DNA of 64,000 bases from Rhodobacteraceae bacterium M382 (GTDB lineage Bacteria; Pseudomonadota; Alphaproteobacteria; Rhodobacterales; Rhodobacteraceae): the NCBI GenBank assembly GCA_025141015.1, contig CP081098.1:481001-545000 (forward strand). The letters are read 5' to 3'. Under the pieces are notes generated by a model, which saw only the letters and a program-made list of their open reading frames with translations, did no database searches and was not told the origin of the DNA. The position numbers were made by a program, and so were the translations under genes. The stretch's first letter is position 1, and the number at the start of each line of letters is the position of its first letter. Below, one piece after another: positions 32,453-40,799 of this stretch.

Positions 32453-33627
32453 TGAAACAAGCCGTTATCGTATCTGCTGCCCGCACCGGGCTGGCCAAAT
32501 CCTTTCGTGGATCGTTCAACGTCACTCATGGGGCGACCATGGGGGGGCATGCAGTACAGGCCGCTGTTGCCCGCGCAGGCATGGATGGCTCCGAGATCGA
32601 AGACTGCATCATTGGCTGTGGCTTTCCCGAAGGCGAAACCGGCGGCAACATCGGCCGCCAGATCGCCATTCGTGCGGGTCTGCCGGTGACTGCATCGGGC
32701 ATGACGGTGAACCGTTTCTGTTCCTCGGGTTTGCAGACCGTGGCCCTGGCCGCACAGGCAATCACCGAAGGTGGATCCGGGGCCATGGTGGCCGGCGGAG
32801 TTGAAAGCATCTCGATGGTGCAACCCAAAACACGCCCATCGCCCGAAGCCTGGATCGCCGAGCATAAACCCGCGATCTATATGCAGATGATCGAAACGGC
32901 GGATATCGTGGCCGAACGCTATGGCATCAGTCGCGAGGATCAGGATGCCTATGGGCTGCGGTCGCAACAGCGGATTGCAGCAGCCCAGGCGGCTGGCACG
33001 TTTGATGATGAAATTGCTCCGATGCAGGCGACCATGGCTGTCAAAGACAAGGAAACCGGCGAGATCTCGATGCGTGAGGTGACTGTGGATCGGGATGAAT
33101 GCAATCGCCCGACCACCACGCTCGACGGTCTTGCGGGGCTGGAACCGGTGCGCGGGGCGGGCAAATTCATCACCGCCGGAAATGCGTCACAGCTGAGCGA
33201 CGGGGCGGCCGCAGTTGTCCTGATGGAAGCGACTGAGGCGGAAAAGCGCGGTCTGGACCCGATGGGCGCATTCAAGGGCTTCTGTGTTGCAGGGTGCGAA
33301 CCTGACGAAATGGGCATCGGCCCTGTCTTTGCGGTGCCGCGCCTGCTGGAACGCCATGGCCTGACGGTTGATGACATCGACATCTGGGAATTGAACGAGG
33401 CCTTTGCCAGCCAGGCGCTTTACTGTCGCAACCGTTTGGGAATCGACGATGCCAAATGCAATATCAACGGCGGGTCCATCGCCATTGGCCACCCCTTTGG
33501 CATGACCGGAGCCCGGATGGTCGGCCACATCATGCGTGAAGGCAAACGCCAGAACGCCAAGCTGGGCGTTGTGACCATGTGCATCGGTGGCGGCATGGGG
33601 GCGGCTGGCCTGTTCGAAATCTACTGA
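32449..33627 (+). CDS. Acetyl-CoA acyltransferase (thiolase), Pim/Fad type
   Basis: A 392-residue thiolase that removes acetyl-CoA from the 3-ketoacyl-CoA made by the preceding enzyme. Nucleophile Cys in NRFCSSGLQTVAL (near residue 88), His in NGGSIAIGHPFGMTGAR and acid/base Cys in TMCIGGGMGAAG close to the C-terminus are all present. ATG 32449 overlaps the previous stop as ATGATGA. It is separated from the acyl-CoA dehydrogenases by a 157-bp gap filled by a multi-hairpin repeat, which may split the operon in two transcripts. Confidence 0.92.
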   Translation: MMKQAVIVSAARTGLAKSFRGSFNVTHGATMGGHAVQAAVARAGMDGSEIEDCIIGCGFPEGETGGNIGRQIAIRAGLPVTASGMTVNRFCSSGLQTVALAAQAITEGGSGAMVAGGVESISMVQPKTRPSPEAWIAEHKPAIYMQMIETADIVAERYGISREDQDAYGLRSQQRIAAAQAAGTFDDEIAPMQATMAVKDKETGEISMREVTVDRDECNRPTTTLDGLAGLEPVRGAGKFITAGNASQLSDGAAAVVLMEATEAEKRGLDPMGAFKGFCVAGCEPDEMGIGPVFAVPRLLERHGLTVDDIDIWELNEAFASQALYCRNRLGIDDAKCNINGGSIAIGHPFGMTGARMVGHIMREGKRQNAKLGVVTMCIGGGMGAAGLFEIY

Positions 33628-33633
33628 CCGGGC

Positions 33634-33756
33634 AGGGGGCGCTGCCCCCTCGGCCCCTTTGGGGCCTCACCCCCGGAGTTTCTTGGGCAAGATGAAAGAA
33701 AGAGCTCCTCTATTCATCTTGCCAAAGAAACTCCGGAGCGCGAGGCAGAGCCTCGC
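33634..33756. repeat. Composite hairpin repeat, long copy
   Basis: Four stems in a row: AGGGGGC-GCT-GCCCCCT (33634-33650); GGCCCC-TTT-GGGGCC (33652-33666); a 24-bp stem with one mismatch, left arm 33673-33696 and right arm 33713-33736, with core GGCAAGATGAA; and GCGAGGC-AGA-GCCTCGC (33740-33756). The long stem may end transcription in both directions. A decayed copy is at 38879-38938. Confidence 0.8.
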
Positions 33757-33784
33757 ATGAAACACGCACTCTGGGAGGAACCGC

Positions 33785-34984
33785 ATGGATCTGAGCTATA
33801 CCGCCGAGGAACTGGCTTTTCGCGACGAGGTGAGAGACTTTCTGGAGAAGAACCTGCCCCAAGAGATGTCCGATGCTGTTCGCGATGGGCGCAGTTTGGG
33901 CAAGGCGGGTCATGACCGTTGGCATGCAATCCTGAATGAGCGCGGTTGGCTGGCCCCCAATTGGCCGCGCGAGTTTGGTGGCTGTGAATGGAGCGCCGTG
34001 CAGCGGTTCCTCTTCGAGGAAGAATGCTGTCGCGCCCATGCCCCCCGCATCGTGCCTTTTGGTCTGACCATGCTGGGTCCGGTTTTGCAGCGATTTGGTT
34101 CGCCGGATCAAAAAGACCGGTTTCTGCCCCGAATTCTGTCCGGCGAAGATTGGTGGTGTCAGGGGTATTCCGAACCGGGTGCGGGATCGGATCTGGCGTC
34201 GCTCAAGACCAAGGCTGTTCGAGACGGAGACCATTACGTGGTCAATGGTCAAAAGACATGGACCACGTTGGGGCAATACGCCAATTGGATCTTCTGTCTG
34301 GTGCGCACTGACAGCACCGTGAAACAGCAGGAAGGGATTTCCTTTCTGCTGATCGACATGAACACGCCCGGGATCGAGGTGCGCCCGATCATTCTGTTGG
34401 ATGGGACGCATGAGGTGAACGAAGTCTGGTTCACCGATGTCCGTGTCCCGGTAGAGAACCTGGTGGGCGAGGAAAACAAGGGCTGGACCTATGCCAAATA
34501 TCTGCTGACCCACGAACGTACCAATATTGCCGGGGTCGGGTTTTCCCAGGCCGGTCTGGATGCGGTCAAACGCATGGCGCGGGTCGAAATGTCGGGTGGG
34601 CGCCCCTTGATCGAGAACCCGCATTTCGCGGCGCGGCTGGCCCGGGTCGAGATAGATCTGATGGCTATGGCAACCACCAATCTGCGGATTATTTCGCGGG
34701 CCGCGGCGGGTCAGGCACCTGGCGTTGAAAGCTCGATGCTCAAGGTCAAGGGGACGATCATCCGGCAGGAGATCAACGATTTGGCCCGTCGCGCCGCTGG
34801 CATCTATGCGATGCCCTTTGCGTCCGAAGAAGTGGAGGGCGGCAATGAACCCCCTGTCGGTCCTGACGGCAGCGGGCCGGTTTCGGCCCAGTATTTCAAC
34901 AATCGCAAGCTGTCGATCTTTGGGGGGTCGAACGAAGTTCAGCGCAATATCATTGCCAAGGTAAAGCTGGGAGGTGGCGCATGA
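33785..34984 (+). CDS. pimC: Acyl-CoA dehydrogenase, large subunit (pimeloyl-CoA dehydrogenase PimC-like)
   Basis: A 399-residue FAD acyl-CoA dehydrogenase. The FAD/substrate segments WWCQGYSEPGAGSDLASLKTKA and GQKTWTTLGQYANW are typical (only landmarks quoted), and the C-terminus carries FGGSNEVQRNIIAK. The N-terminus MDLSYTAEELAFRDEVRDFL fits large subunits of heteromeric dehydrogenases. The next gene is a second, shorter dehydrogenase overlapping by four bases, the pattern of pimeloyl-CoA dehydrogenase PimCD and of steroid-side-chain dehydrogenases. The enzyme introduces the alpha,beta double bond. Start ATG 33785 follows GGGAGGAA. Confidence 0.85.
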   Translation: MDLSYTAEELAFRDEVRDFLEKNLPQEMSDAVRDGRSLGKAGHDRWHAILNERGWLAPNWPREFGGCEWSAVQRFLFEEECCRAHAPRIVPFGLTMLGPVLQRFGSPDQKDRFLPRILSGEDWWCQGYSEPGAGSDLASLKTKAVRDGDHYVVNGQKTWTTLGQYANWIFCLVRTDSTVKQQEGISFLLIDMNTPGIEVRPIILLDGTHEVNEVWFTDVRVPVENLVGEENKGWTYAKYLLTHERTNIAGVGFSQAGLDAVKRMARVEMSGGRPLIENPHFAARLARVEIDLMAMATTNLRIISRAAAGQAPGVESSMLKVKGTIIRQEINDLARRAAGIYAMPFASEEVEGGNEPPVGPDGSGPVSAQYFNNRKLSIFGGSNEVQRNIIAKVKLGGGA

Positions 34985-36111
34985 ATTTTGACCTGACCGA
35001 AGAACGCCAGATGTTGCAGGACACACTGCGCCGGTTTTTGTCCGACCGTTATACCACTGACGTGCGCAACCGGATTATTGACAGCGACACGGGGTTTTCA
35101 ACCGAACTTTGGGCGCAACTGGCCGAATTGGGAATTGTCGGTGCCCTGTTTTCCGAAGCGCAGGGTGGATTTGGTGGAGCCGGGTTCGACATCACCACGG
35201 TGTTCGAAGAACTGGGCCGTGCTGGCGTGGTTGAACCGTTCCTGGATACAGCCATTTTGGGTGGTGGTCTGGTGGCGTCCCTGGGGAACGCGGATCAACA
35301 GGTGCTGGTTGAACGGGTTATCGCAGGGGACCTGCATCTGGCGCTGGCTCACAGTGAACCGACGGCGCGGTATGATCTGAACCGGGTTATGGTATCGGCC
35401 ACTGTGTCCGGAGACGCTGTGCGGCTGAAAGGGCGCAAATCTGTGGTGGTCAATGCCGAAGCAGCCGAATTCCTGATTGTGTCCGCACGCGAAAGCGGCG
35501 CAGTGGATGACTGCGATGGCATTTCCTTGTTTCTGGTCCCGCGCGAGACAGCGGGTGTGATCGTGCGCGGGTATCCTTTGTTGGCGGGTGGACGGGCCGC
35601 CGAAGTTGAGTTTGAAGATGTCGTGGTGCCGGAAAGCGCGCGTTTGGGCACGGCTGGCACCGCATATACTGCGCTGGCCGAACGGGCGGCGGCGGCGTCG
35701 GTTGCGCTGGCGGCTGAAACCTTGGGTGCGATGGAAACCGCGACCGAACTGACCCGCGGTTATTTACAGACGCGCCAGCAATTTGGGCGTCCGATTGGCA
35801 GCTTTCAGGCGCTGCAACACCGAATGGCGGATCTGTGGATAGAAATGGAGCAGGCCCGATCGGCCACGATCAACGCAGCGGGACATCTGGCGGATCAGCC
35901 CCACATGCGGGATCTGCACGTCGCGGCAGCGCGCAATCTCATCGGTCGGGCAGGTCGATTGGTGGCCGAAGACACCATCCAGCTGCACGGCGGTATCGCC
36001 ATGACCCGGGAGTATGAGCTGGCCCATATCGCCAAACGGATCGTTATGGCCGATCATCGGTTCGGAGACACCGATTACCAATTGGAGCAGTTCATTGCCC
36101 TCAGCGCCTGA
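34981..36111 (+). CDS. pimD: Acyl-CoA dehydrogenase, small subunit (PimD-like)
   Basis: A 376-residue acyl-CoA dehydrogenase-like subunit, partner of the previous gene. N-terminus MNFDLTEERQMLQDTLRRFL and end HGGIAMTREYELAHIAKR are family features. The FAD-binding middle region is more divergent than in the large subunit (for example LALAHSEPTARYDL instead of TEPGAGSDL), as is usual in small subunits where one partner keeps FAD contacts and the other helps the active site. Coupled translation by ATGA overlap supports a heteromer. Its stop lies 17 bases inside the thioesterase gene. Confidence 0.85.
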   Translation: MNFDLTEERQMLQDTLRRFLSDRYTTDVRNRIIDSDTGFSTELWAQLAELGIVGALFSEAQGGFGGAGFDITTVFEELGRAGVVEPFLDTAILGGGLVASLGNADQQVLVERVIAGDLHLALAHSEPTARYDLNRVMVSATVSGDAVRLKGRKSVVVNAEAAEFLIVSARESGAVDDCDGISLFLVPRETAGVIVRGYPLLAGGRAAEVEFEDVVVPESARLGTAGTAYTALAERAAAASVALAAETLGAMETATELTRGYLQTRQQFGRPIGSFQALQHRMADLWIEMEQARSATINAAGHLADQPHMRDLHVAAARNLIGRAGRLVAEDTIQLHGGIAMTREYELAHIAKRIVMADHRFGDTDYQLEQFIALSA

Positions 36112-36514
36112 TGCCGACGATATCCGTTTTATAGAAGACCCCGGCTGCCAACAGATGGTTGGCTATCGGACCCGGTTGGACCGTCACGCTGGCACCTGCA
36201 CCGTGACGTTGGAGTTGGAGGACAAGCACCTGAACCGGCATGGCATTTTGCATGGCGGGATGGTCGCAACCCTGTTGGATGTGGTCTGTGGCAATACTGC
36301 TTCGCACTATTTTGATCCGATTGACCATGCACCTTTGGTCACTGTGTCGCTGAATCTGAACTATGTTGCAGCGGCCCGTGCCGGAACGGTGACGGCCACG
36401 GCGCGCCCCGCCGGCGGCGGCAAATCCATCGCCTATATCAATGGTGAATTGCGCGACGCCGAAGGGCAAATGCTGGCCACTGCCTCGGGTATTTTCAAAA
36501 GGATCCGCACATGA
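36095..36514 (+). CDS. PaaI-family hotdog thioesterase
   Basis: A 139-residue hotdog-fold acyl-CoA thioesterase. The signature HLNRHGILHGGMVATLLD, with HGG and the catalytic Asp on the following helix, is at about residues 40-57, and the C-terminal strands AGTVTATARPAGGGKSIAYINGEL follow in family order (landmarks TATARPAGG and INGEL). The start is set at TTG 36095 because GGAG lies 10 bases upstream; frame remains open further left inside the dehydrogenase but the residues there are unlike the family. It may recycle CoA from dead-end thioesters in the beta-oxidation operon. The stop overlaps the next start as ATGA. Confidence 0.82.
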   Translation: MPSAPDADDIRFIEDPGCQQMVGYRTRLDRHAGTCTVTLELEDKHLNRHGILHGGMVATLLDVVCGNTASHYFDPIDHAPLVTVSLNLNYVAAARAGTVTATARPAGGGKSIAYINGELRDAEGQMLATASGIFKRIRT

Positions 36515-37290
36515 CCAAACTGGCCCGCGTGGAGGATCAGGACGATCGTGCCGTTGTGGTCAATATGAACCCGACGCGGCGCGGGGCATTGTCGCAGGAT
36601 TTGTACGATGCAATCAACGCCGCGCTGGAATTGGCGCACCAGACACGGATTCGCGCGGTTTTGCTGACCTCGGAAGGCGGCTTCTTTTGCGCGGGCGGGG
36701 ATCTCAATGTTCTGATTGACCGGCGTGGGCTGACGGAAGCTGAACGCCGGAACAAGGTCGATGACCTGCATGATGTAATCCGTGGTATACGCGCCTGCCC
36801 GGTGCCCGTTATCGCGGCGGTGGACGGGGGCGCTGCGGGGGCCGGGGCGTCTTTGGCATTGGCATGTGATTTGATTGTGGCAGAAGCTGGGGCCAATTTC
36901 ACCGCCGCTTATGTCAAAGCGGGGTTGGTGCCTGACGGTGGGCTGACGGCGTCGCTGGCCCGGATGGTGCCTCGCCCGTTGGCGATGGAGATGTGCCTGC
37001 TGGGCCGTCCGGTCAGTGCCGAGCAGCTGCAGGCATTGGGAGCTATTACGTCTGTTGCCGCGGCCGGAGAGGTTTTGGACCGGGCGCAGGAGCTGGCGGA
37101 CGCGCTGGCACAGGGGCCGCGTGATGCACAACGGGTGATCCGGGGACTGGTCGCTGGGGCTTATGACCGTTTCGAGATTGCACAGCTGGATGCGGAACGT
37201 GATGCGATGGCACGGGCCGCGGGAGGCACCGAAGCCGCAGAAGGGATCGCCGCGTTTCTGGAGAAGCGGCCACCGCGATTTCAGACATAA
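36511..37290 (+). CDS. Enoyl-CoA hydratase/isomerase family protein (PimE-like)
   Basis: A 259-residue crotonase-fold protein. The oxyanion-hole segments FFCAGGDLNVL (near residue 55) and VDGGAAGAGASLALACDL (near residue 105) are present. The position of the first hydratase Glu is replaced (GAGASLALA), while the second region reads AYVKAGLVPDGGLTASL without the usual Glu, so it may be an isomerase or use another residue. It starts four bases inside the thioesterase gene. Together with the FadB-like enzyme, it gives the operon two crotonase domains, as in the pim operon. Confidence 0.85.
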   Translation: MTKLARVEDQDDRAVVVNMNPTRRGALSQDLYDAINAALELAHQTRIRAVLLTSEGGFFCAGGDLNVLIDRRGLTEAERRNKVDDLHDVIRGIRACPVPVIAAVDGGAAGAGASLALACDLIVAEAGANFTAAYVKAGLVPDGGLTASLARMVPRPLAMEMCLLGRPVSAEQLQALGAITSVAAAGEVLDRAQELADALAQGPRDAQRVIRGLVAGAYDRFEIAQLDAERDAMARAAGGTEAAEGIAAFLEKRPPRFQT

Positions 37291-37334
37291 AGACTGGGCA
37301 CCGGGTGCCTGTGTTGCCTTGGGAGGGGAGTGGA

Positions 37335-38825
37335 ATGGACAGAGTGGAAGATCTGCTGCGGCACCAGTTGGAGGTGCGCCCCTCGGCCTTGGCCTTTTAT
37401 GACAGCAGCGGTGCCTGCTGGACTTATGCTGATCTGGATCGTGCCTGTGATGATCTGGCGGTGCATCTGGCCCAATCGGGAGTACAGCGTGGAGACCGGG
37501 TTTTGATCCTGTCGGAAAATTGCTGTGCCAAGGTCGCGGCCCTGTTTGCCTGTTATCGCATGGGGGCGGTTGCCGTGCCGGTGAATGCCCGTCAGACACG
37601 GGCCGAAATCGAACGCATTCAAGGTCACGCCACCCCGGTTGCGGCGGTGTTGACCACATCTGTTTCTCCTGATGCCCAGGCGCATGCCGCCTGGATGAAT
37701 GCCGGGGAAATCACGGGGCGCTTTGGGGCGGTGCATCTGGCCCGAACAGGCCAAAGCAACCCGGATGCGCCGGATGATCTGGCCGTTCTGTTGTATACGA
37801 CCGGCACGACCGGCGATCCCAAGGGCGTGATGCTGAGCCATGCCAACCTGTTGTTTGGCGGGCGCACCTCTGCCGAGCTGCGCAACATGACCGTTGATGA
37901 CGTGATTTATGGGGTGTTGCCGACGACCCATGTTTTTGGGTTGGCCTCTGTGGTGACGGCGGCGATTCACATCGGTGCGCCGGTCCGGTTGGAAGCGCGA
38001 TTTTCCGCAGCACATCTGTATCAGGCGTTGCGCGAGGGTGTGACGTTATTGTCTGCGGTGCCGCAGATGCATGCCCTGTTGATGCAATACACCAAGGAAC
38101 AAGGATTTGACCGGTTGGAGGGCAGCGCGCTGCGCTATGTGTCGTCCGGGGCTGCGCCGTTGGATCCGGATTGGAAACGTCGGGCCGAGGCCTTTTACGG
38201 GGTGGCGGTTCAAAATGGCTATGGCATGACAGAAACCACGGCTGGCATCTGTGCGACCAGCAACCCGATTGGTGTGCCGGATGTTTCGGTCGGCCCTCCC
38301 TTGCCAGAAGTGAACGTGAGGCTGGACGAAACCGTGAGCGGCGGAGGCGGCGGGTTGGGCGAAGTTCTGGTTCAGGGCCCCAATGTCATGCTGGGGTATT
38401 ACCGGAACCCGGCAGAAACCATGCGGGCGCTTGATCGGGACGGCTGGATGCGCACGGGAGATCTGGGGCGGTTCGATGCGGCTGGATTGCTGCATATAGA
38501 TGGGCGTGCCAAGGAGTTGATCATTCATGGTGGGTTCAATGTGTTCCCGCCCGAAGTCGAAGCGGCGTTGAACGCCCATCCCCAAGTGGTGCAATCCGCA
38601 GTCGTGGGGCGACGGGCCGATGGAGACGAGGAAGTGGTGGCCTTTGTTCAGGTCGCGTCCGGGGACATGCCTGACACCGAGGAGTTGCGCGCTTTTGTGG
38701 CGAGTCAATTAGCCGGATACAAACGCCCAAGTCAGATCATCCTGGCCACATCATTGCCGGCGGCCCCGACCGGCAAGATCCTCAAGCACAAGCTGCTTGG
38801 GCATTTTGCCGATCAGTTGGTCTGA
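37335..38825 (+). CDS. Acyl-CoA ligase (adenylate-forming, PimA-like)
   Basis: A 496-residue AMP-forming ligase that activates the free acid for the operon. The phosphate loop LLYTTGTTGDPKGVMLSH is at about residues 150-167 (quoted as TTGTTGDPKG), NGYGMTETTAG near residue 294, the ATP ribose motif in GWMRTGDLGRFDAAG near residue 370, and the final catalytic Lys in AAPTGKILKH near the C-terminus. Start ATG 37335 follows GGAGGGGAG. It is the last gene of the seven-gene operon; a decayed repeat follows. Substrate is probably a medium-chain mono- or dicarboxylic acid (inference). Confidence 0.9.
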   Translation: MDRVEDLLRHQLEVRPSALAFYDSSGACWTYADLDRACDDLAVHLAQSGVQRGDRVLILSENCCAKVAALFACYRMGAVAVPVNARQTRAEIERIQGHATPVAAVLTTSVSPDAQAHAAWMNAGEITGRFGAVHLARTGQSNPDAPDDLAVLLYTTGTTGDPKGVMLSHANLLFGGRTSAELRNMTVDDVIYGVLPTTHVFGLASVVTAAIHIGAPVRLEARFSAAHLYQALREGVTLLSAVPQMHALLMQYTKEQGFDRLEGSALRYVSSGAAPLDPDWKRRAEAFYGVAVQNGYGMTETTAGICATSNPIGVPDVSVGPPLPEVNVRLDETVSGGGGGLGEVLVQGPNVMLGYYRNPAETMRALDRDGWMRTGDLGRFDAAGLLHIDGRAKELIIHGGFNVFPPEVEAALNAHPQVVQSAVVGRRADGDEEVVAFVQVASGDMPDTEELRAFVASQLAGYKRPSQIILATSLPAAPTGKILKHKLLGHFADQLV

Positions 38826-38878
38826 CCCGTCAGTTATCAAAAGGTGTGGCTGTGCCGCGCTGGATCATTTTCTGGTTT

Positions 38879-38938
38879 AGGGGCGCTGCCCCTCTTGGCT
38901 TGCAGCCAATTCACCCCGGAGTTTTATGGCGAGATGAA
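38879..38938. repeat. Composite hairpin repeat, decayed copy
   Basis: AGGGGC-GCT-GCCCCT (38879-38893), TTGGCT-TGC-AGCCAA (38895-38909), then a single arm CCCCGGAGTTTTATGGCGAG and ATGAA (38914-38938) matching the left long arm of the copy at 33634. The right arm is too altered to pair well. It lies in the 200-bp gap between the CoA ligase and rpe, with no gene there. Confidence 0.65.
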
Positions 38939-39027
38939 GAAGGGGAGCAGATATTTGACCGGCCATCTTTATCTCCTGCCAGCAGGTCGGGGCAGGAGAA
39001 TTTGGCGGCATCTTCAACCATTGGCCG

Positions 39028-39717
39028 TCAGACCCAGACCCCTTCGGCCGCTGCGCGGATTTGGCGAATATTTTCGCCATAGGGGGCAGGGTTGGACACC
39101 GAACCGCCGCGGAAAGCCGCAGACCCGGCGACCAGAACGTCTGCGCCAGCCTGGGCCACCAGAGGCGCGGTTTTGGGATCAACCCCACCGTCGATTTCGA
39201 TGTGGATCGGACGGTCGCCGATCATGTCGCGCAGGCGGCGGATCTTGGATGTCATGTCGATGAACTTTTGCCCGCCAAACCCGGGGTTCACCGTCATCAC
39301 ACAGACCAGATCGGTCAGATCCAGCAGGTGTTCGATGGCATCTGCAGGTGTGCCCGGGTTCAGAGCGACCCCGGCCTTGGCCCCGCTGCCGCGAATCGCC
39401 TGAAGCGTGCGGTGGATATGCGGGGTGGCTTCGATATGGGCGGTAATGAAATCAGCACCTGCCTGAGCGAAAGCCTCGATGTAGGGATCCACTGGCGAGA
39501 TCATCAGGTGCACATCCATCACGGTTTTGATGTGGGGGCGGATCGCAGCACAGGTCGCCGGACCAAAGGAGATGTTGGGCACAAAATGGCCGTCCATGAC
39601 ATCGACATGGACCCAATCTGCGCCTTGCGCTTCGATGGCTTGGCATTCTGCGCCAAAATTGGCGAAATCGGCAGCCAGGATAGAGGGGGCGATCTTGATG
39701 TTGCGATCAAAGGACAT
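39028..39717 (-). CDS. rpe: Ribulose-phosphate 3-epimerase
   Basis: A 229-residue TIM-barrel metalloenzyme that interconverts ribulose 5-phosphate and xylulose 5-phosphate in the pentose phosphate and Calvin-type pathways. Motifs: IAPSILAADFANFGAE at the start, HVDVMDGHFVPNISFGP (metal His and Asp) near residue 35, LMISPVDPYIEAFAQAGAD, VMTVNPGFGGQKF near residue 140, and EIDGGVDPKTAPLVAQAGADVLVAGSA with the second catalytic Asp. The start is ATG 39717 after GGAAGC. It is a housekeeping gene and converges on the CoA ligase operon. Confidence 0.96.
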   Translation of the reverse strand: MSFDRNIKIAPSILAADFANFGAECQAIEAQGADWVHVDVMDGHFVPNISFGPATCAAIRPHIKTVMDVHLMISPVDPYIEAFAQAGADFITAHIEATPHIHRTLQAIRGSGAKAGVALNPGTPADAIEHLLDLTDLVCVMTVNPGFGGQKFIDMTSKIRRLRDMIGDRPIHIEIDGGVDPKTAPLVAQAGADVLVAGSAAFRGGSVSNPAPYGENIRQIRAAAEGVWV

Positions 39718-39897
39718 CGGGCAGCTTCCTTGTGCACGAAAAGGAGGGGTCTGGGCCATATAGCCTGTCTTTTGGAGTTCGAACAGGGGTGGGCGCAACA
39801 ACTTGGTCCTGCGCATGAATGCCCCGGTGTTCACGTTACTGTCACGTCAGTATCGTTTTATGGGGCGACGGATGTTCGGTCGATCGGGAGAGTAAGC

Positions 39898-40701
39898 GTG
39901 TTCAGTATTGTTGATCCGGAAAAATGCGTGGTTGGACAGTCGATAGCAGAGCGGGTCGCGACACCATGTGTTGTCGGGCTTATCGGTCGATCCGGGGTCG
40001 ACGTGCCGGACATATTGAATGCGCTGGGCCTGATGAACAGGCCCAAGGCAGGTCATGTTGCCTGCGGTGGACCGGCTGAGGATCATGCACCGTCGGGATG
40101 GCAGTCTGATTGTGCAATGATCCGCTCAGGTTCTGATCTGGATCCGCACAAGGACGTCATTTCAACTGTTTTGTACGGTGGAGACGGTGGGCAATTTGCC
40201 TTGGCCAAAGTGTTCAAGCTGCACGCCTTGGACCGGGTTGATCGGGCGTTGGCGCTTTTGGATGATCTGGGAATTGGTGTTTTGGCATTGCGCAGGGTCG
40301 AACAGCTGTCTGATGGGCAACGCCAGCAAGTTGCCATTGCTTCGGCATTCATGGATGCGCCTAAGGTCGTATTTGCCGTGGAGCCAAGCGCGGGGTTGGA
40401 CCCGCTGAATGCCCGGGCCGTGATGCAGAACCTGCGCCGCCTGCAGGAGGATCGGGGCTGTAGCGTGGTTCTGGATCTGCAATCATCAGATATCGCGCAG
40501 CGATATTGCGATTATGTCGTCAGGTTGGATGACGGGTGTGTCGCCGCTGATGGGGTGTCCAGGGATCTGAGTGGCACCGCCTTGAAGATTTTGCCCGGCG
40601 GTTCGGCTCCAACCGGTGCCGACAGGACGCAGTCCGGTCGGCGGTCCGAGTGGCACTGCGCCAATCCGGAACAGACGGGCGCACCAGCGCCTGTATCCTG
40701 A
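39898..40701 (+). CDS. Degenerate PhnC-like ABC ATPase (predicted inactive)
   Basis: A 267-residue protein aligning along its length with phosphonate-importer ATPases (PhnC), but with most ATP-handling motifs changed. Walker A region reads GRSGVDVPD (30-38) where PhnC has GRSGAGKST, so the Lys and Ser/Thr are gone. The Q-loop CAMIFQQ is CAMIRSG (72-78). Signature LSGGQ is LSDGQ (137-141). Walker B ADEP is AVEP (160-163). The H-loop NLH is DLQ (193-195). The order and spacing of blocks, SAGLDPLNARAVM included, are intact and there is no stop. It starts at GTG 39898 with GGGAGAG upstream. It probably cannot hydrolyse ATP. No PhnD/PhnE partners are visible. Confidence 0.75.
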   Translation: MFSIVDPEKCVVGQSIAERVATPCVVGLIGRSGVDVPDILNALGLMNRPKAGHVACGGPAEDHAPSGWQSDCAMIRSGSDLDPHKDVISTVLYGGDGGQFALAKVFKLHALDRVDRALALLDDLGIGVLALRRVEQLSDGQRQQVAIASAFMDAPKVVFAVEPSAGLDPLNARAVMQNLRRLQEDRGCSVVLDLQSSDIAQRYCDYVVRLDDGCVAADGVSRDLSGTALKILPGGSAPTGADRTQSGRRSEWHCANPEQTGAPAPVS

Positions 40702-40799
40702 ACCGGTCCTGTTCCCTGCGCAGAAATACGCAGCCTTGCGCAATGCTGTCCAATGACTGAAACGATCCGGGATAGCGGCTTTGGCCTCAGGAAACTTGG

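Noticed and set aside
33634..33756. Insertion sequence ends
   Set aside because: Long inverted arms are present, but there is no transposase gene or target duplication; it fits a multi-hairpin repeat better.
39061..39897. Left half of a long frame running into the PhnC-like gene
   Set aside because: This part is antisense to rpe. The true start of the PhnC-like gene is GTG 39898 with its own ribosome site.
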